NCBI GenBank assembly: GCA_036785325.1
Contig: JAXIVH010000018.1
Location: 6,890,492 to 6,954,491, forward strand
DNA length: 64,000 bases
From: Urophycis tenuis
Lineage: Eukaryota > Chordata > Actinopteri > Gadiformes > Phycidae
Direction of reading: 5' to 3'
The notes beneath the pieces were generated by a model. The model was not told the origin of the DNA and did not search any database. It saw nothing but the letters and a program-made list of their open reading frames with translations. Made by a program: the position numbers and the translations under genes. Of this stretch, positions 1 through 10,879 are shown piece after piece. Numbering within the stretch: the first letter of the stretch is position 1; each line of letters opens with the position of its first letter.

Positions 1-244
1 AGGGAGTGAAAGGAGTAAATGAATGAAGAGGGTGAGAGGAACAAAAAACCTGGGGACTGCTGACTGGTGACACCCGCTGCCACTAGCTGCCACTTGCCGC
101 GTCGGGAGAATACAAAAAAAAGGTCCAAGATGTGTGTCCTGGTCTGGATCTCTGGCGAACATACACACACGGCTCTACATCAGTCATATGGATAGTCTCC
201 GTGCATTTCTGTGAGCTCATTCCGTGTTCACAGCATACTTATAG
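1..244. other. No recognisable feature
   Basis: Flank to the left of the hAT element. I see no coding potential and no repeat I can name. The last eight bases before the element (237-244) resemble the eight that follow it and are probably a decayed target-site duplication. Confidence 0.5.
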
Positions 245-260
245 CAGTGGGGAACCCTCA
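245..260 (+). repeat. hAT left terminal inverted repeat
   Basis: The left tip starts CAGTGGGGAACCCTCA. It pairs with the right tip at 3252-3267 with three mismatches (positions 7, 13 and 15). The CAGTGG start is typical of many fish hAT elements. Confidence 0.75.
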
Positions 261-761
261 GGGCCTTCTACGCCTTCAGAGAAGGCCTAACAAAATTCTG
301 GACCAAAACATATTAAATAAGAAATAATAATTATTATTTAATTATTTTTTTATTATTATTATTATTATTTTAAATGTATATCTTATTTAATTTAATACAA
401 TACATTTAATAAATTTTCTCTCATCTCTCACATCTGCAATGAAATGGTTACGGTCCCTAAAACATGTTATCCAATCAGAATCGTCCGTCTCTATCAAGGC
501 CCGTTTAGCTGGCTCATTAATTGGTTAGGCCTTCACAAATCCTGCAGAAGGCCTAGCTATGTGTTTTGGTCTGGAGAGTGAGGGGCAGATTGACCAATCA
601 CGGTTCGATTTCAAGTGGGCGGGACAAAAAAAAAATAAGGCCTTAGGCCTTCACAAAGTCCTAGTTGAGTCTCACCGTTCTCACCACTCTGCCGCCTCTG
701 TCACAGAGGTAATTCTTGGCAGAGTGGTGAAAGTGGTTGATAGATTGAGATTGAAAGTTAA

Positions 762-2894
762 ATGGCGGCAGATGAGAATTACGTTGTGGCTAGCTTGATC
801 GGATCGCCTTTTTCAAGGCGTCCTTTCACAGAAAAGCTTCAACTAATAAAAAACGGAAGACCAACTCCAGAACTGGCATTAAAAGAAAAGGGTAAAAAAG
901 TGGAAAGGCATTTCAAGACCGAAAATTATCAGCGGTATCCATGGATGGCGGGCTGTAATAAAACAAACAGGCTGTACTGCTGGAGTTGTTTGCTTTTTAC
1001 GACTGAAAAGTCATCCACCTGGGTCAGCGGCGGATTTGTCAGCCTTACAAATCTGACAAAGTCAGCCCACCGACATCAAGATTCGGCAGCACACCTGCAA
1101 GCGACGGTCAGTTTGAAAACTTTTGGGGACACAAGACTTGATCTTCAGCTAGATGAGCAGCGCCGAAATAACACTACGGCCCACAACAACAAGGTCAGGC
1201 AGAACAGAGAGATCCTGAAACGTCTCATCATTGTTGTCACGTTTCTTGGAAAGCAAGAGCTGGGATTTCGAGGACATGATGAAAACAAAGAATCTCAAAA
1301 CAAGGGGAACTACTTGGAGTTGCTGGGGTTTTTGGCGGAGTATGACAGCCCTCTGCGCTGTCATCTGGATTCGGCCACTGTTTTCATCGGGACCTCCAGC
1401 AAAATCCAGAATGACCTGATTCAATTGGTGGCAGATGTACTGACAGAAGCAATGAGGGAGGAGGTGAGGAACACGCCTTTTGTCTCCATTATGGTAGACG
1501 AGACAACTGACGTAAGTAACACCGCTCAGTTGTCTTATGTCCTGCGTTACACCACTGACGGTGGTGTGAAGGAGCGCTTTTTCCAGTTTGGTGATGTCAG
1601 TGGCGATAAGCGCGCAGAAGCCATAGCCGGTCAAGTTTTTGAGTTTCTGGAGAACTGCACCTGCACCACTAAAGTAATTGCCCAGTGTTACGATGGAGCT
1701 GCAGTCATGGCCTCGGGACTGAATGGGGTCCAAGCTAAAATAAAGGAAAAAATTCCACAAGCTCTCTTCGTTCACTGTTATGCGCACTCTCTGAACCTCG
1801 TCATGTCTCAGAGTGCTGCTAAAATCAAAGAGTGCAAAAAAAATTTCTCCCACCTAAGTGGCCTCGCAGCCTTTTTCTCAAAATCAACCAAACGCACCAA
1901 ACTCCTGGATGAAATATGCCAGCGAAGACTGCCCAGAGTGACTCCAACACGGTGGAACTTCTCATCGCATTTGGTTTGCACTGTGTATGAGCGCAGAGAA
2001 GAACACTTGGAGCTCTTTGAATTCATTGTTGACAACCACAATGATTTTGATGACGATGCTGTACACAGCGCTGATGGATACATGGCACTGCTGACGGGCT
2101 TCGAGTTCAGCTTCCTCCTCGCCACATTCAACTCAGTGTTTGCCTACTCCGACGTGCTCTTTGGCATCTTGCAGAACAAGGAGTATGACATGCAGTTCTG
2201 TTTGTCCAGTATCAATGACTTTTGCAGCACCACAGAAAGAGAAAAAGGCAAATTTGACTCTATCTATGAGGACACTGTGCGCGAAGTCGGGGGTCCCAGC
2301 GGGCGCAGGGCACGGAGAGTTGGAGATGTACGAGCAGCGTACCTGCAGCTGCACAGTCAAATCCTGGACAACATTCTGACTCAGCTGCGGAACAGGTTCA
2401 AGGATCATGAAAAGCTAATGTTCCTTGCCCTTCTGGACCCTAAGAAGTTTACCTTATACAAAGCAAACTTCCCCAACGCCGAGTTTGAGAGTCTCGCTGC
2501 CAACTACGGGCTGCACTTCGACCTCCCCAGGCTCAACACTGAACTGATGGTCATGTACAACATGGCAAACTTTGAGGCAAGGAGCCCATCAGACCTGCTG
2601 CACTTTCTTACACTGAAAGAGCTGACTGAGAGCATGCCGCAGCTCTATCACCTCACCTGCCTGGTGCTGACCATCCCCGTGTCCACCTCCTCCGTGGAGC
2701 GGTCTTTCTCGGCTCTGAAGCGCATCAAGACGCACGCCAGGAACAGTACCGGACAGGATCGCTTGGGAGCTTTGGCACTGATGTCCATAGAGAAAGGACT
2801 TCTTTTGGAGCTCAAATCAAAGGACAAACTTTATGACGCTGCCATCGCCCACTTTACGAAGAAAGACCGACGAATGGACTTCGTTTTCATGTAA
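762..2894 (+). CDS. hAT transposase (TTF finger, DUF4371, hAT C-terminal dimerisation)
   Basis: Encodes a 710-aa transposase, about the usual length for the ZMYM/DUF4371-like branch of hAT. Domains in order: a TTF-type zinc-finger region around residues 50-115 (CWSC and the H-R-H run near 103-105); a DUF4371/RNase-H-like core around 180-350; the hAT dimerisation region at about 600-700. Candidate catalytic acids of the hAT D-D-E triad are visible: D246 in VDETTD, D311 in CYDGAA and E646 in SSVERSF. The C/H-x-x-H signature appears as HCYAHSLNL near 339. The start at 762 follows an in-frame lead of MAADEN and gives the full N-terminus. There is no internal stop or frameshift, so the gene may still encode protein. 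A domesticated host gene is possible but less likely, because it sits between its own inverted repeats. Confidence 0.88.
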   Translation: MAADENYVVASLIGSPFSRRPFTEKLQLIKNGRPTPELALKEKGKKVERHFKTENYQRYPWMAGCNKTNRLYCWSCLLFTTEKSSTWVSGGFVSLTNLTKSAHRHQDSAAHLQATVSLKTFGDTRLDLQLDEQRRNNTTAHNNKVRQNREILKRLIIVVTFLGKQELGFRGHDENKESQNKGNYLELLGFLAEYDSPLRCHLDSATVFIGTSSKIQNDLIQLVADVLTEAMREEVRNTPFVSIMVDETTDVSNTAQLSYVLRYTTDGGVKERFFQFGDVSGDKRAEAIAGQVFEFLENCTCTTKVIAQCYDGAAVMASGLNGVQAKIKEKIPQALFVHCYAHSLNLVMSQSAAKIKECKKNFSHLSGLAAFFSKSTKRTKLLDEICQRRLPRVTPTRWNFSSHLVCTVYERREEHLELFEFIVDNHNDFDDDAVHSADGYMALLTGFEFSFLLATFNSVFAYSDVLFGILQNKEYDMQFCLSSINDFCSTTEREKGKFDSIYEDTVREVGGPSGRRARRVGDVRAAYLQLHSQILDNILTQLRNRFKDHEKLMFLALLDPKKFTLYKANFPNAEFESLAANYGLHFDLPRLNTELMVMYNMANFEARSPSDLLHFLTLKELTESMPQLYHLTCLVLTIPVSTSSVERSFSALKRIKTHARNSTGQDRLGALALMSIEKGLLLELKSKDKLYDAAIAHFTKKDRRMDFVFM

Positions 2895-3475
2895 GGTAGG
2901 CCTATGTTATAAGCCACCGTGATTTCATAGCGCTGTCCATGGTGATTAAATGAGCCTCGTTGTCCGTTTCAGCAGCGTCACGGGGCGACATTCTGGGTGA
3001 CTTCATTTTATATTTTCTGATTTTGGCTTTAGAATATGTTTATATATGTATGTTTATTTAATGTTGATGTTTCTTGTTGCGGATAATGTTATTGATGTTA
3101 TGGTCTATTTTTTACATCCTTGTCATCTTTAATTAAAGTCGGATTGCGTTTGTTTAACCCTTTCAATTAATCGTAGGCTACTGTTGCTTTTTTCCGCTAT
3201 GATTTTTTTTTTCCGGCGGTGGTGGCTGAGGTGAAGGCCCAGCTGTAGTGCTCACGGTTCGCCACTGCACTATAGTAACACTAACGTTACCCTACGCTCG
3301 CACAGACGGGCGACAAAGCGTATTTGTGCTCGGTGATATTCGCCTGGTGGGCGATCCGGGGGAGTGTGTGTGCTTGTTAGTTTACTTTAGGAAGTGCCAC
3401 AAGAATGTCCCTCCACTCAGTTATTGTTTATGGCTTCAATGTTGCAAGCAAACCTGCGTTTATCAAATCAAATGT

Positions 3476-3632
3476 CCATCCATCCATCCATCCATATCCT
3501 GGGATATCCGGGGTCGGGTCGCGGGGGCAGCAGCCTGAGGAGAGAATCCCAAACTTCCCTCTCCCCAGCCACTTCGTCCAGCTCTTCCGGGGGGATCCCG
3601 AGGCGTTCCCAGGCCAGCCGAGAGACATACTA
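3476..3632 (-). mobile_element. Rex3-like (RTE clade) LINE, 5'-truncated 3' end
   Basis: About 157 bp. Read on the minus strand it gives the C-terminal reverse-transcriptase tail (GWPGNASG-type residues) and ends in (GATG)n, seen on the plus strand as CATCCATCCATC at 3476-3492. A very short 3' end finishing in GATG repeats is characteristic of fish Rex3. It is flanked by a perfect 12-bp target duplication, CAAATCAAATGT, at 3464-3475 and 3633-3644. The insert therefore arrived by target-primed reverse transcription and is dead on arrival. Confidence 0.8.
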
Positions 3633-3644
3633 CAAATCAAATGT

Positions 3645-4841
3645 ATTGCCGCTAAAATGCATACTCTATGATACATACCAGTCAACCCCATCTCCTCTGC
3701 TACCTTCTTCCATGCATCTAATTTAATGTTGGTATTCCTATAGTCATCTAAAGTTAAGTCGAATTACACGGGATGGCATGAGACCGCGACAATAAGTTGT
3801 TCACCCATTTTTAACAGATTGTTAAAGCAGGCGGAACCCATTTGTTTTCGGTGGACTTGTTTACGGTGGCGCTTCTGTAGCGATAGTATTGAAACCTGTC
3901 AGCTCGAAAACAATTTACGTTGAAAAAATATCAAGCCATGACGTTTTCTGGTTTAGCAACATTTATTTCTGGATAGATTTCGAAGCACATACCAGGGTAA
4001 AGTCACTTTCGGTAGATATATCCATAATCCTATCTCTCGCCAACGTGGTCCACCATGTTGGATTATTTTCTGAAGTTGCGCGGCCGCCACGCCTCCTTCG
4101 CTTGGATTGGCTTTCACAAAAAATTGCCGCGTTTTTTCGCTCAACATTTGCATAAAATAGGACTTGTTTCTTTTTTTTGCCCCGCCCTCCTTGCGTATTG
4201 CAGCCCACACGCTTCGCTTTGCCACCCGTCGCTCACTGTCATTGGAAATGAATGGTAGCGTGTTGCGAAGCCTCTATCTAAAAAATGCCAGTGTGAGCGT
4301 AGGGTTAGGCTGCTACATTCAAATGGGTGCAAAATCGCTAATAGCATGTTAGCACGCGCCAATCACTCATCACGGTTGGCGTTCACAATCACCAACATAC
4401 GGGAACAACATTTACCTTCAGTACGCCTTAATATCCCCCCGTTCCGCTGATAAACTCTGCATTTACCACTGGAAATGAAGGCAATACTCCGCACAATGGT
4501 AAATGCTACCTTGCACGTGTGATACCCGTCTCATGTTGTTCCCTGTGCGTCCCGGATATCCCACCCCTTAACCTGTTTGATTGGGTGATAGTTTTCTATA
4601 ACCATGGAAACCGAGCAGACATCAGACTGACATGTAGAATAAGGATATGTGACAAAATGAGTACATCTGATGCCTATACACTATACTATAGATATTTTGA
4701 ACATTCTGTATTAAATATGAACTGCCACAGAGTTTATGTAATTATCTAAATTACAAAGAAATGTATTATAATGAAATGAACTTTATGACCATTTATTACT
4801 TATTAATTTTTCTAAATGGTTTTAACATAGACAGGGCTACC
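3645..4841. other. Intergenic, no assignable gene
   Basis: About 1.2 kb between the Rex3-like insert and the left edge of the duplication. The ORFs here are short and overlap in several frames. The stretch about 4060-4300 is GC-richer and looks like an old repeat relic, but I cannot name it. A TTTATT at 4792-4797 (AATAAA on the minus strand) is a possible poly(A) signal for hpgd copy A, about 180 bp past its stop codon. Confidence 0.4.
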
Positions 4842-4972
4842 CTAAGACCACAATTTGGCTTAAGTATTGTTTAAAAATGACAAAAGAAAACATGACACTA
4901 TGGTATCTATTATATATCAATGGTGATCAGCAATTTCTATACGTTATCAATTTTCTCTACTTCCATTCCTTC

Positions 4973-7900
4973 CTACAAAACGGGAAACAGGAAGTACTGT
5001 AATCCTTTAGCCAGCACCATGAGAGCTTCTCCATCTTTGGTTTCATCCAACACCAGCTGTAGGAAGCCTGCGCTCACCTGAGACACACTGGAACAAAACA
5101 ACATATGTCAATGTAATGGCATTCCAGACCGGTGTCTGGAATGCCATTATAAATAGACCTTATATCGCATGAGGAAAATGGTTGCCTCTCAGAGCCATAA
5201 TATCTAATTATATGCAATATCATTAAATATTTTGGGGAAAAACTAAAAAAATGTATCAGGGGAACAGGGCATTCACTGGGGTAGACATTTGGACTATGAA
5301 TACATTGATGACGAGTACCATTGAAGTACAATTGAAGATGTTTCACCGTTGACCATAAATAGGTAGTAATAACTCACTCCAAAACTCCGCTCTCTGCCAA
5401 CAACTGTTTTGTTAGCTTCGCTAGGTGAGAGAACTGCCCGAGCGTTGCTGGTGAATGCACGTTGGTGAGGATGTCCGTTCGGACGAAGTTCGGGCAAATC
5501 ATGTTAAAACGTACACCATAGCCTGACATCTTAGAGGCAGCCTGGAACATTGAAGAGAAAACACACACATTGCCCAGTTGTTCAGGAACCAAATCGGTTC
5601 CATTCAACAAACCAAAGGTGGAGAGGCACAGCAATACATAACACATGAATCATGGGGCTGATGGAATAACATTGGTTCACTGGCATAAGTCGATGAACCA
5701 GACAGAGGCTTGCAATAAGAACAATGTGGGAAAGCTCTGGTCAAACCTCGGCTCCCTATCCATGAGGACAAAGATGCTGCCTACCGCCATGGCTCTTGTG
5801 AACCCGACCACCCCGAACTTGGTTGCTGTGTACACAGGAGCAGATGGTAGCGGCCCAAGTCCTGCAACACACACACAAACACATGGAGGGGTTCAATACA
5901 GTTGAGCAGGGTAAAAACCATTAAAGAGACAAGTGCACGTCGTACAACAAAACCACTTGTATGGGTGTGTATATCTCCCTCTCAAATGATCTGATATGTA
6001 TCTAGACATATGGTCACTTGATAGGATACAAAAGCCATACGACACATCTTTAATAATAGGATCAACAGTGGTCCAAAGCTGAATCAGCTCGGGTCAATTC
6101 AATTTCAGCCCTGATTCAATCAAATTTGATATATTTCATTGCATAAAGAGTTTTTACATTTATGTGTAGACCTACAACAAATAGTCGGACTATGTTGATT
6201 AGTCAATTGTTTGCGCATGTGTGTGTGTGTATACACACACTGGGGAAAATAAGTATTGAACACATCGTTTTTCTCAGTAAATATATTTCTGATGGGGCTA
6301 TTGCTATTTGAGTTGTCACCAGATATCAGTAACAACCCAAGGTATCCACACTTACAAAGAAATCAAAACATACATGTCCATAAATGAAGTTGTGTGTTAT
6401 AAACATAGACTGTATATATATATGGACAAACCCTCCGTGACGTCACCCATAGACATTCTTAACAGCGGAGATGAAGCCTAAAATGGGACTTCAGGGCGCC
6501 GCCATATTGGACATTTCAGTCTGTGTTCTAAGCCCGCCTACCTCCGGCCAGACCAATCAAAGCCTCGAATCCGTGAAGGTCGTGCCGTGATGACAGATGA
6601 GAGCTGCCAATCAAGTTGACCACGCCCTTAATTATTCATAAAATAAATCCTTCTCTGTGCATTGAAATAATGGATTCTAAAAAAATTCACCCCCCTCACA
6701 GTTGTCATGGACTCAAACACTACTGAAAGACACCAAAACCGTTTTTTGAACCAGGCTGTAAACATGTTTATTTTGGCTGTAAAGTTGGACATTTTAACAT
6801 GGGTGTCTATGGGAGTTGACTCCCTTCTGCAGCCAGCCTCAAGCGGCCAGTCGAGGAACTGCAAGTTTTTGCACTTCCGCATGGGCTTCATTTGTCAGCA
6901 TGGAATGTTGCCGCTTGGTTATAAAGTGGAATGAGACAGGGAATAAGAGTTGAACACATGAGGAAAAGGAGGTGCAAAAAGGCATGGACAGCCAAGAAAC
7001 CAGCTGAAGTCTGTCAATGTTTACAAATCCCACCTCTGGTTTAGTCCTAACTGATGCCTATAAAAAGGTTTCTCATTACCAAGATGTCACACAACGGCTA
7101 TCTCATGATGGGTGATGATGTGGGAAGCAAAGAGCTCACTCAAGACCTTCACAACCTTATTTTTGCAAAAAAAACATACCCTTTGTGGTAGGCAACATAC
7201 TGTAACGTCCTGGGTGTGTTTAAGTTCTTGTATAATGTGTATAATGGTGTGTTAGTGTGTTGTGTGTGTTATGTTGTCTCTGTGCCTATGTCCTTGCTCT
7301 CTGCTGCTGACAGCGCCTGTAGAGCCATGTCAGGAGGTTGGCAGAGTAGCGGGGGGGCGGAGACACCTGGCTATCAGGAGAAGTTACTGGTTGTTGTGTG
7401 TGTGTGTGTGTGGTCGGGTTGGGTATAGCACAGTACCAGGTTTCGGCGTGGTCCTAGCCATAATAACGTTTTTTCTCCCCAAATAAAAAGAGTAATTCCT
7501 ATTCTTAAATAAACCAGCTGAAATGATCTCAGTGTCCGTTTAACTGTGAACATTAAAATACTTCATATAAAGACATATGTGTAAAACCAAAACTATGATT
7601 TTGGTTTGAGGCCTAAGGCCCCATTAATATATGGCCTCCCTTCTCCCTGGTATCCATAAAGTTAATCACCATGGCAAAGAAAGTTAAGATTTTAAACAAT
7701 AAAAGAAGAAGTTATTTTCCGATACAAGTGGGTTGTGAGCCCCATTGTTGAGCTGAACGTGGTGTTGTTCACCTTCTTTCTGCTGGTATCGCTGCTATGT
7801 GAACAGCGGGGTTCGTACCTGCTAGGGACGCGATGTTGATGACCACTCCTCCCTGGCCTCCGCTCAGCTGGCTCATGTGTTCCACAGCCAAGTAGGACCC

Positions 7901-8579
7901 TCGAATAACGCCCATCTGGGGGGCAGGGGGAAGCTTCATGAAGTCTACCTCGGTAACACAAGCATCTCTCAAGGAAAAATACATTTCAAATGAAATATAT
8001 ATACAACCAGGTTTCTCGGTTTTACCAGATTAACGGAGACTGTCTTCTCCCAGTCACTTTCATTGACGATGCCCGCGTTGTTGCAGAGAATATCTAATTG
8101 TCCAAATGTCTCAACGGCTTTCTGTAGGGCAGCTGTTTGAAACCAAACAAAATCCAATTATGCAGTCGAGTCATTGCCCTTCATGTTTTACTTTTAATCA
8201 CACACACAGTCCACATATATGTAAGTTAATACCTTTAAACTGCTGCTGTGATTGAACGTCGCAGGGGATGAACAGTGTTCGGTCCGGTCCATATTGCCCA
8301 TCGAGGGACTTTTTCAGGCTCTTTCCGGCAACTTCAGCAACATCCAACAGTGCAACCTGCGAAAATACATGAATTATCCCCGTTTAGCACTTTTCGGTAA
8401 AAGCATTCATCTTACCTGAGCAAGTTAACCCCCATGCAGACTTGATCACTTTCGCAAAGAAATTCGGCAGGCAAGTGAAACGTTACCTTGGCACCGTTTT
8501 GGAGAAGTATCTCAGAAATACCTTTCCCCAAACCATGCGCTGCTCCGGTCACAACCGCTATTTTGCCGTCTAACGCCAT
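4973..8579 (-). CDS. hpgd: 15-hydroxyprostaglandin dehydrogenase (NAD+), copy A, 7 exons
   Basis: Short-chain dehydrogenase that oxidises the 15-hydroxyl of prostaglandins in the cytosol, the main inactivating step (family knowledge). Exons on the minus strand: 8487-8579, 8233-8356, 8026-8132, 7819-7915, 5785-5861, 5378-5541, 4973-5087. Every junction has GT/AG and phases agree, giving 258 aa against 266 in human. Visible landmarks: NAD-binding TGAAHGLG (11-18), D36 specifying NAD, NNAG (90-93), N107, S138, and Y151-x3-K155, at the human numbering. The start is the first ATG of exon 1 (MALDGK). The C-terminus ends LQYFLFPVL, unlike copy B. Intron 4 (5862-7818) holds a MITE. The gene stands alone on this strand, with a microsatellite about 120 bp upstream of the ATG. 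Confidence 0.93.
5862..7818 (-). other. hpgd copy A intron 4 content
   Basis: This is the longest intron of the gene. Besides the MITE at 6404-6917 it contains a perfect-looking TGTGTGTGTATACACACAC palindrome near 6221-6240. A stretch from 7202 begins TGTAACGTCC and carries AATAAA near 7483; this could be an old solo LTR, but I cannot find its second end. Apart from the MITE, the same content is present in copy B at 35601-37026. Confidence 0.45.
6404..6917 (+). mobile_element. MITE family M1 (8-bp TSD, hAT-type), copy-A-specific insertion
   Basis: A 514-bp non-autonomous element beginning CATAGACTGTATATA and ending GCCGCTTG. It is flanked by an 8-bp duplication, GTTATAAA (6396-6403 and 6918-6925). 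Copy B has the single, empty site at the equivalent place near 36140. The interior has a palindromic TGACGTCA (6439-6446), which matches a cAMP-response-element core. Three more copies of the family lie in the window. The 8-bp duplication argues for hAT mobilisation; the terminal repeats are very short. Confidence 0.85.
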
Positions 8580-8720
8580 CTCGTCCACACAACTGGACTC
8601 TGGTTTTCACTTTTCCAAAGTTGGTGTAACGGGAGAAAGGCACAGCGGACCGCTTTGACTGTTTATTAAGTAGAGAGAATTGCTCAACATACCCACACGA
8701 CTCCACCCACGAACACACTA

Positions 8721-8890
<170 letters not shown>

Positions 8891-9330
8891 GATGATGAAG
8901 ACGGGCCTGCCCCCCTCTAAACAAACACTGGTGACGGCGCACCAAAAGGAACAAACTCCCAACTGTACACCAAAGACACAATAAACCCAAAAGCAATAAC
9001 CGATCATTAAAATACATTAAAACTTACATCATCGCTGCATTTTTATTTCCTCTGCAGAAAGTTGTCAATTAAATCCTTAAAGATGAACTGAACTGAAATA
9101 ATCAACATTGATAACTTAGTTAGTTATTAGTTATTACCATAATAAAAAAATGACACGCAAAAAAAATAATTTAAAAAATCAATACATAGCTTTTTTAAGC
9201 ATCACAAAAATTGTGTTTATTGGTATTAGAACGCCGCCATTTTCGGTGACGTCACGGGCATGGTGCGACCGTAGGTCATTGGAAGTTCTATAGGCAGAAG
9301 CTGCAGACCCGCGAACGCCTTCTACTGTCT

Positions 9331-9645
9331 ATGGTGGAAAATAGCGATTTTCACATAACAGGTTATGCGTTTGAGCCTGTGAGGGACATACCTATAGTGT
9401 CCGACTACCAAACAAAGCGGTGTAGCGCTGTCACGGCAAGACATGTTAGATGCACTTTGAGAGATACACCCCCGGATGAGCATCTAGATGGGAGGCGGAT
9501 TCACGTGTCACGGTTTACTTTAGGTGGATGGATTGATGGATATTGCACAGATGGATATGCACCGATCTTATTATGGAACTATTTCCTTGAGTTGAACTCT
9601 CTCTGCATCAGCGATCTGCTAGTCGGCGAACTTCATGGTGAGTAG
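9331..9645 (+). CDS. Short ORF of unknown nature, 104 aa
   Basis: The ORF starts MVENSDFHITGY and ends just before a TGAGTAG. It follows a TGACGTCA-containing segment (about 9246), and the end of the ORF overlaps a possible splice donor (CATG then GTGAGT at about 9637). The same segment exists in copy B, but an indel there (near 38688) shifts the frame. I do not recognise the protein. It could be a first exon of a transposon-borne or host gene, or a chance ORF. The lack of frame conservation argues against a constrained gene. Confidence 0.2.
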   Translation: MVENSDFHITGYAFEPVRDIPIVSDYQTKRCSAVTARHVRCTLRDTPPDEHLDGRRIHVSRFTLGGWIDGYCTDGYAPILLWNYFLELNSLCISDLLVGELHGE

Positions 9646-10879
9646 ACATTTGTGGAACTTTCTGTTTACGGACCCGCCGTGGTTTAATTAGCAGCTACGA
9701 AACAGATCTGTGATATCGTCGGAGTCATAGTATATACACTTCACATGGTTGGAGTGCTAGTTTGTTGAGATTGACACGAGACTACATGTTCCAAATGTGT
9801 AGCTGCTAACCATTGCCCTAGGTTGGATCGTGTGGTCGCTAATTTGGTTTTGGACTCAATTGCCGCACAACCCATGTCACTCTGCTTGTTGGCGCTGTAA
9901 GCCTACACTGGTTGAGGATTTATTTGTGCGTGTATGTGAATATGTTAGTGTTTTGTGTATGTGACCGGAACATCCAGCACTTTGCCTAGTAGTCCAGTGT
10001 ACTCATAGAGTGTACTAGCTGGCATGCTGGATAGCAGCTAAACGTCCCGCTCTGTCCTCCGCCTGAAGGGTTCGTTTCAGAGCCCTGTCTCTGCGACAGA
10101 TAGCATCGGTGGTGTTGCTTCCAGTAGTTGGTCTATCGGTCTGCCCTATACTATAGCTTGAAAATTAAAATATGGACGGAATTGCCTCAGGCAATTGCCT
10201 CATTATTGTTATTCTGTGGATTTGTCTTATTAGTATTATTATTCCTTTTCCGGACGAATTTCGATTTGCTACTAGTCTACTACTACTACAACTCGGAAAG
10301 TTGTAGGACGAATGATATATCAAAACATGCGTCTTCACCGGGATCGGTGTGCTCGTAATTCATTACTACAGCCAGGGGCAATACAGTATGATCCTCCTGT
10401 AGAGCTCGTTTGCTTTTCCGTAGCCATTTCAGCTTCAGGCTCATTACCTGCTATGGCTGCTAGTTAGCCACAGAGTAGCTTACCATTCCAGTGACATAGC
10501 TGATTGTTGAAATCCACAATGGCTGCGCCCATGTAACAAAAACAACACTTTCAACATACAATTTTATTGTATGTTGAAGGTTCAGCCATTTTAGTCATAG
10601 TACCAATGAGAAGGCAGACAATACATCTGTTATATCAACTAAACTTAAAATTTCAGTTCAGTTCCTTTTTAATGTCCAGGTGACACGCACAGGCATTCTC
10701 AATGATGAGCAGTCTAACAATAATTTACTTCATTCTGTTATAAAAAGTAAAGTTCTGTTGGTAATGTGTGAACTCCCATCGCTCTGTTTGATAGATTTTT
10801 GGTAATGTCGGTCAGGGAACAGGACAATGTTGTAATGTAGAGGATGTCATGGTGGTCCAATAGCCTACTTATCTCAAAT

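Larger units (their letters stand above)
245..3267 (+). mobile_element. hAT-superfamily DNA transposon, autonomous-looking, about 3.0 kb
   Basis: A cut-and-paste DNA transposon bounded by short terminal inverted repeats. The left end begins CAGTGGGGAACC and the right end, read on the minus strand, begins CAGTGGCGAACC; 13 of the first 16 bases agree. It encloses one long uninterrupted transposase ORF. The flanking 8-mers ACTTATAG (237-244) and CACTATAG (3268-3275) share only the last five bases, so the target duplication is decayed or my boundary is off by a base or two. Sub-terminal GGCCTTC/GAAGGCC motifs recur at about 262-290, 528-555 and 640-660 on the left and near 3234-3240 on the right; such motifs often serve as transposase contacts in hAT elements (family knowledge, not shown here). 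No second copy lies in this window. Confidence 0.85.

Noticed and set aside
1149..2408. Minus-strand ORFs across the hAT transposase
   Set aside because: Shadows of the 710-aa plus-strand transposase.
6396..6925. TTATAA flanks suggesting a piggyBac-type insertion
   Set aside because: The duplication is 8 bp (GTTATAAA), and the other M1 copies have unrelated 8-bp duplications, so the TTATAA is coincidental.
6628..6934. Conserved small ORFs of about 65-134 aa in the M1 MITE (both strands, all copies)
   Set aside because: They recur only because the MITE is repeated. Frames differ between copies and there is no protein signature.
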